This document shows, piece by piece, positions 6,631-10,206 of a DNA stretch of 10,206 nucleotides (its first letter is position 1; every line of letters begins with the position of its first letter). The notes under the pieces were generated by a model. The model had not been told where the DNA came from and made no database searches. It saw nothing but the letters and a program-made list of their open reading frames with translations. The stretch comes from JBMNOU01 sp050943215 (GTDB lineage Bacteria > Bacillota > Clostridia > Christensenellales > SZUA-584): assembly GCA_050943215.1 (NCBI GenBank), contig JBMNOU010000061.1, forward strand, positions 1 through 10,206, written 5' to 3'. A program made the position numbers and the translations under genes.

Positions 6631-7197
6631 ATGGATGTAAAAAAAGGTAAGCTGACCGACCAACAATTAAGAATTGTACAAGTCATTGCCGGCATTTTAA
6701 GTTCTGCAGCGCTGCTGGTATCCATACTTGTTGCCTCACCAGAGATTTCTAAAAATAATAAAATCGTTCAATATTTGTTTTTGGTAGTATTTCTAATCAT
6801 TATGTTTGGCCGCAGACGGGTTGAATCAAAATACAGATTACGTCTTAACCTATTTAACCTCGTTTTAATTGATGGTATTTTAGCCGGTGTATTGATATAT
6901 ACCATTGTTTCCTTCTTCCCAGCGGAAAGCTCAACGGTGCAATTGGACGTTAGTCTAAAGATACTCATAGTTGTTGCTGTTGCACTCATTCTACTGATAG
7001 TGGGTATTGCACTTCCACTGAGGAAGTATTTTAAACGAATCGAAAACGGAACTCTTCCGCCGATTAGACTGCCCGAAAAGCAGGAAACACCTGAAACAGA
7101 CGAAAATAATTTTGAAGATCAGGGCCCTATGACTATCGAACAACAAATCGCGGCAATGACAAAAGAGCTTGACCAGGATAAAAGGGATGATAAATAG
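6631..7197 (+). CDS. Four-helix membrane protein of unknown function
   Basis: I do not recognise this 188-residue protein. Four hydrophobic helices are predicted at about residues 14-36, 45-60, 73-96 and 109-130. A basic RRRVESKYRLR loop between helices 2 and 3 should be cytoplasmic, which puts both termini inside. The last 55 residues are hydrophilic, rich in Pro, Glu and Asp (LPEKQETPETDENN), and end in a short predicted amphipathic helix (MTIEQQIAAMTKELDQDK). There is no signal peptidase site, lipobox or enzyme motif. It is the only rightward gene in the window, divergent from the EF-G paralogue and convergent with the anti-sigma-like gene. The start at 6631 follows the AAGGAG spacing. It looks like a real gene by its ribosome binding site, terminator and helix pattern; its job is unknown. 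Confidence 0.8.
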   Translation: MDVKKGKLTDQQLRIVQVIAGILSSAALLVSILVASPEISKNNKIVQYLFLVVFLIIMFGRRRVESKYRLRLNLFNLVLIDGILAGVLIYTIVSFFPAESSTVQLDVSLKILIVVAVALILLIVGIALPLRKYFKRIENGTLPPIRLPEKQETPETDENNFEDQGPMTIEQQIAAMTKELDQDKRDDK

Positions 7198-7203
7198 TAT
7201 GAT

Positions 7204-7232
7204 AAAAACGCCAAGATTAAAAGGGCGTTTTT
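7204..7232. terminator. Bidirectional terminator shared by two convergent genes
   Basis: A 9-bp stem, AAAAACGCC (7204-7212) with GGCGTTTTT (7224-7232), and an 11-nt loop. Rightward transcripts see seven T (7228-7234), a strong signal 6 nt past the stop of the four-helix gene. Leftward transcripts end the stem in five T (7208-7204), 6 nt past the stop of the anti-sigma-like gene at 7238. One hairpin serves both genes. Confidence 0.9.
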
Positions 7233-7237
7233 TTATC

Positions 7238-7996
7238 TTATTTATAAATCAATTTAACAAGACATCCGGGGGTCAGCGAAGAATCATATGAAATACCGGC
7301 ATCGTCAAGGAGCGAAATAAATTCGCTAAAGCATGCCTCCGGTATTACGAATGACGTTACTTTACCATCGCCATCTATGATGCTTCCGGCAATTATTTCG
7401 TTGTTTACAATAAAAGTATCGAGATCTTGCTCAAAACGCTGAGAAATAGCTGTCGGGACGGTTAGGGAATAAACGGCTGAATATTCTGTTTCCAGAATAG
7501 CCGAATCGCCTGTACCAATGTCATCTTCACCTTCAGCCCTCTTTATCGACATGGATTCATCAGCCATATCAGCTTCTGGATAGGCCTCCTTTGGACAAGC
7601 TGCATCAGCTGCATATTGTACAGATGGTTCCTCGGCATAAGACTCTGAGAGCGCGATCGGCTGCTCTGCTGCATTTTTTTGCGTATTTATCGCATCAGGA
7701 ATGATATTTGAAGATAAAATTACTGCTAGCACCGCTGCAACGGCAACAACCACGGATCCATATGCAAATATCGGTATCCGCCTTTTCGCTTTTTTTATAG
7801 CCTTCAGTGCAATGCTCTTTGGGGGCTGCATTTCGTTAAGTTCGGATAATGCCTTTCTTAATGCCATTATATCGTTTAATTCTTTTTTACAATAAACACA
7901 AGAATTAATATGCAAATAAAGCTGCTCTTTTTCGGCATCATCAAGCATATTATCAGCATACATGTTAATATAATCTTTTGCTGTTTGACAATTCAT
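7238..7996 (-). CDS. Zinc-finger anti-sigma factor-like membrane protein
   Basis: This 252-residue protein has the layout of a ZAS-type anti-sigma factor. Its N-terminal cytoplasmic domain carries the zinc motif His29-x3-Cys33-x2-Cys36 (HINSCVYC), with Cys3 as a likely fourth ligand. One transmembrane helix follows (about 74-98), then an acidic, low-complexity linker (about 105-170) and an extracytoplasmic domain of about 80 residues (173-252, from SAVYSLTVPTAI to VKLIYK) that I cannot assign. Such proteins hold an ECF sigma factor inactive at the membrane until an envelope signal arrives. No sigma gene is adjacent; upstream is nrdJ. An ECF-like promoter and a sigma-A-like promoter precede it. 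The start at 7996 fits the usual beginning of the domain (MNC), but the best Shine-Dalgarno (AAGGA, 8009-8013) is 12 nt away and GAGG (7998-8001) is only 1 nt away, so initiation may be inefficient. Confidence 0.8.
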   Translation of the reverse strand: MNCQTAKDYINMYADNMLDDAEKEQLYLHINSCVYCKKELNDIMALRKALSELNEMQPPKSIALKAIKKAKRRIPIFAYGSVVVAVAAVLAVILSSNIIPDAINTQKNAAEQPIALSESYAEEPSVQYAADAACPKEAYPEADMADESMSIKRAEGEDDIGTGDSAILETEYSAVYSLTVPTAISQRFEQDLDTFIVNNEIIAGSIIDGDGKVTSFVIPEACFSEFISLLDDAGISYDSSLTPGCLVKLIYK

Positions 7997-8038
7997 ACCT
8001 CGTGCACATCCTTAAGCATACGGTCTCTTAATTGTTAC

Positions 8039-8064
8039 GACGTATCCGGCAAGCAAAAAGTTCC
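8039..8064 (-). promoter_or_regulatory. ECF-sigma-type promoter before the anti-sigma-like gene
   Basis: On the minus strand GGAAC (8060-8064) followed by a T run, a 17-nt spacer and CGTC (8039-8042). This is the bipartite form of many extracytoplasmic-function sigma promoters, which have an AAC-containing -35 and a CGTC-type -10. The predicted transcript starts about 35 nt before the ATG at 7996. ECF operons are commonly self-regulated, so this position directly before an anti-sigma gene supports the call. It is a motif match only. Confidence 0.6.
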
Positions 8065-8086
8065 GACATAATCGCACTTTTTAAAA

Positions 8087-8115
8087 ATTATATTACAAAA
8101 AACGCAACGATACAA
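8087..8115 (-). promoter_or_regulatory. Probable sigma-A promoter before the anti-sigma-like gene
   Basis: On the minus strand TTGTAT (8110-8115), a 17-nt spacer and a perfect TATAAT (8087-8092). It lies just after the nrdJ stop and upstream of the ECF-type promoter, so the gene may have a basal and an inducible start. I see no terminator between nrdJ and this point, so some read-through from nrdJ is possible. Confidence 0.55.
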
Positions 8116-8131
8116 TCTTAAAGATGTGGAA

Positions 8132-10206
8132 TTATCCGCACTTGGAATATCCGCAGGATCTGCAGACCACGCATCCTCCCTCGTGCTCTAGCTCAGACGC
8201 ACATTCCGGGCATTTTTTGCCATTAGCATTATTGTTCAGGTCTTTGGTCTTACCAATATTGCGCATTTCGGCAACGCGCTCTAAAACTCTTCCTATTGCA
8301 TCCGGACAGGACAATGCTTTTAAGCCTTTTTGCCTGAGCGTGGAATGACACCGTATACCCCTGAGCTGCTCGATAATACTATTGACGTCAACCCCGGCCC
8401 GCAGTGCCATGGATACCAGCCTGCTAGTTGCCTCAGATTGCGACGGGCACCCGCCCGCCCGCCCGACATTGGTAAACACCTCGCATATCCCTTTGCTGTC
8501 ATAGTTGACGGTAACGTATAAGTTCCCACATCCTATCTTAATTTTCTGGGTTATTCCTTTTGTTATTTCTGGACGTTCTCTTGGTGTTAGCTTGTCATCC
8601 GATCTATATTCATTACCCTTTCTAGTCTTTCCAGTGCTTAAAACCTGACCCGAGCGGCTGCCGTCTCTATATATCGTCACACCTTTGAGTCCGAGTGTAT
8701 ATGCCAGATCATACGCATCTCGCACATCTTCTTTTGTAGCGGTTTTCGGAAAATTAACCGTTTTTGACACGGCATTATCGGTCGACTCCTGAAACGCGCT
8801 CTGCATACGGATATGATATTCAGGCGTAATGTCATGTGCTGTCACGAACAATTTTTGTATATCTTCGGGCACTTCATCCAACCCTCTCAGCGTAGCGGTT
8901 TCTGCTATCTTTTGCATCAGCTCCCGGCTGTAAAAGCCTCTTTTACGAGCAACAGTCTCGAAGTACGGATGGATTTCAACCAGCTTATCGTTATCAAGTA
9001 CATTTCTGATATATGAAATTGCAAACACCGGTTCTATACCGCTTGATGTACCGGCAATGATCGATATCGTTCCCGTCGGCGCGATCGTGGTCACTGTCGC
9101 GTTGCGCATATGTCTCATGCCGTTAGTTTTATAAATGCTTTGTTCAAAAAGTGGGAAATTCCCGCGGCATTTTCCCAGATTCTCAGATGCCTTTATGGCT
9201 TTTTGCCTGATAAATGACATGATTTCCCGTGCTGTATCCACAGCCTGATCAGAGTTATACGGTATGCCAAGCTTATATAACATATCCGCAAACCCCATCA
9301 CGCCAAGGCCAATCTTTCTCATTTTCTTTGTCATTTCTTCAATTATCCTGAGTGGGTATTTGTTGATGTCAATAACATTATCCAAAAAATGTACGGACGT
9401 CATCACTGTTTGGGTAAGCGCTTCATAATCGATTTCTCCATCTTTAACGAATACATTTAGGTTGACAGAGCCTAAATTACAGCTCTCATAAGGCAGCAGT
9501 GGCTGTTCCCCGCAAGGGTTAGTGCTCTCTATTTTTCCTGCTGAAGGAACGGGGTTGTCTTTGTTGATCCGGTCCAGAAAGACAATACCCGGTTCTCCAT
9601 TCTTCCACGCCATCTCGACAATCGTATTATAAACATATTTTGCATCAAGACTTTCTATCACATTACCCGTAGCCGGATCGACCAGATCATATTCTTTTCC
9701 CGAAAGAAGCGCTTGCATAAATGTTTCAGTCAGTCCCACGCTAATGTTAAAATTTGCAAACTGACCCGGATCACTCTTACACATAATAAATTCCATTATG
9801 TCGGGGTGATCAACGCGTAGTATACCCATGTTTGCACCGCGTCTTGTACCACCCTGTTTAACGGCCTCGGTTGATGCATTAAACACTTTCATAAAGCTGA
9901 TGGGGCCGCTTGCCACGCCGCCCGTTGATTTGACGCTTGCCCCCGCCGGCCTGATGCGAGAAAATGAAAAGCCTGTGCCCCCTCCGCTTTTATGAATCAT
10001 AGCCGCGTTTTTCAGGGTATCGAAAATTCCTTCCATACTATCTTCAATCGGCAATACAAAGCATGCGGATAGCTGGCCAAGTTCTCTTCCAGCGTTCATC
10101 AGAGTCGGTGAGTTTGGCAAGAATTTAAGATCAGACATCATGTCATAAAATGCTTTTTCCGCAGATTTTACATCTCCACCATATATGGTATCAGCGGATG
10201 CGACTG
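8132..10206 (-). CDS. nrdJ: Adenosylcobalamin-dependent (class II) ribonucleoside-diphosphate reductase, N-terminus beyond right edge
   Basis: Reduces ribonucleotides to deoxyribonucleotides using a B12-derived radical, so it supplies DNA precursors without oxygen-dependent chemistry. The frame is open to the right edge (690 visible codons); codons before the ATG at 10141 read AEKAFYDMMSDLKFLPNSP, so that ATG is internal. Visible features are the FLPNSPTLMNAG entry motif, an active-site Cys in SACFVLP (10061-10063), the thiyl-radical loop NPCGE (Cys codon 9512-9514), ESCNLGSVNL, and APTGTISIIAGTSSG near 9040-9100. A TSCPD-type C-terminal domain follows (about 8280-8560, with ALSCPDAIGRVLE). 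The extreme C-terminus is a Cys-rich tail, CPEC then CVVCRSCGYSKCG, likely the redox or zinc end. A perfect (CCCG)4 run lies within the TSCPD domain. Any ATP-cone or cobalamin riboswitch would be outside the window. Confidence 0.95.
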   Translation of the reverse strand, partial: VASADTIYGGDVKSAEKAFYDMMSDLKFLPNSPTLMNAGRELGQLSACFVLPIEDSMEGIFDTLKNAAMIHKSGGGTGFSFSRIRPAGASVKSTGGVASGPISFMKVFNASTEAVKQGGTRRGANMGILRVDHPDIMEFIMCKSDPGQFANFNISVGLTETFMQALLSGKEYDLVDPATGNVIESLDAKYVYNTIVEMAWKNGEPGIVFLDRINKDNPVPSAGKIESTNPCGEQPLLPYESCNLGSVNLNVFVKDGEIDYEALTQTVMTSVHFLDNVIDINKYPLRIIEEMTKKMRKIGLGVMGFADMLYKLGIPYNSDQAVDTAREIMSFIRQKAIKASENLGKCRGNFPLFEQSIYKTNGMRHMRNATVTTIAPTGTISIIAGTSSGIEPVFAISYIRNVLDNDKLVEIHPYFETVARKRGFYSRELMQKIAETATLRGLDEVPEDIQKLFVTAHDITPEYHIRMQSAFQESTDNAVSKTVNFPKTATKEDVRDAYDLAYTLGLKGVTIYRDGSRSGQVLSTGKTRKGNEYRSDDKLTPRERPEITKGITQKIKIGCGNLYVTVNYDSKGICEVFTNVGRAGGCPSQSEATSRLVSMALRAGVDVNSIIEQLRGIRCHSTLRQKGLKALSCPDAIGRVLERVAEMRNIGKTKDLNNNANGKKCPECASELEHEGGCVVCRSCGYSKCG
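8450..8465. repeat. Perfect (CCCG)4 tetranucleotide run inside nrdJ
   Basis: Four exact CCCG units on the plus strand (GGGC-type on the coding strand). In frame they encode part of NVGRAGGCPSQSE, which looks like the normal family sequence, so the gene is intact as read. It stands out against the A+T-rich background. Confidence 0.9.

Noticed and set aside
8000..8131. Possible remnant of an ECF sigma gene upstream of the anti-sigma-like gene.
   Set aside because: Reading the minus strand here I see no open frame or sigma-like peptide, only promoter-like motifs between the nrdJ stop and the start codon.
8320..8530. A more G+C-rich patch in nrdJ, considered as a sign of recent transfer or insertion.
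   Set aside because: The encoded protein continues without break through the normal TSCPD domain, so it is ordinary family sequence with a local compositional bias.

Overview
The window reads as an ordinary chromosomal segment of a low-G+C Gram-positive anaerobe, most likely a member of the Clostridia. The evidence is the A+T-rich sequence, strong GGAGG-type ribosome binding sites, a DivIVA-like protein, a B12-dependent (class II) ribonucleotide reductase, a eukaryote-like NADP isocitrate dehydrogenase and a small SEC-C protein. The order and genus cannot be resolved from this sequence. I see no IS element, phage gene, CRISPR array, tRNA or rRNA. No stretch longer than 300 bases lacks a gene.

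Layout, left to right. 1-533 (-): N-terminal part of a polytopic membrane protein, running off the left edge, with its own promoter and operator-like repeats. 790-1257 (-): DivIVA-like coiled-coil protein, followed by a good terminator. 1431-2303 (-): lgt, with a near-consensus sigma-A promoter. 2475-2975 (-) and 2972-4195 (-): SEC-C protein and NADP-isocitrate dehydrogenase, which overlap as ATGA and form a two-gene operon between a promoter and a terminator. 4389-6467 (-): an EF-G paralogue with its own terminator. 6631-7197 (+): a four-helix membrane protein of unknown function, the only rightward gene. 7238-7996 (-): a zinc-finger anti-sigma-like membrane protein, convergent with the previous gene across a shared hairpin terminator. 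8132-10206 (-): nrdJ, whose N-terminus lies beyond the right edge.

The genes mostly serve separate housekeeping jobs: dNTP supply (nrdJ), 2-oxoglutarate supply (icd), lipoprotein maturation (lgt), a translation-factor paralogue, and cell-envelope or division organisation (DivIVA-like). Each block usually has its own promoter and terminator. Four starts are set downstream of the longest open frame, because in each case the Shine-Dalgarno sequence lies inside or directly before the longer version: lgt, icd, the EF-G paralogue and the four-helix protein.

The most interesting part is 7238-8131. An anti-sigma-like gene with no sigma gene beside it carries what looks like an ECF-sigma promoter (GGAAC-17-CGTC) downstream of a sigma-A-like promoter. 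This suggests a cell-envelope stress switch whose sigma factor is encoded elsewhere. Other points of note are a Tyr in place of the switch II His in the EF-G paralogue, a Tyr in place of the E. coli-essential His in Lgt, and a perfect (CCCG)4 run inside nrdJ. I found no convincing new multi-gene system.
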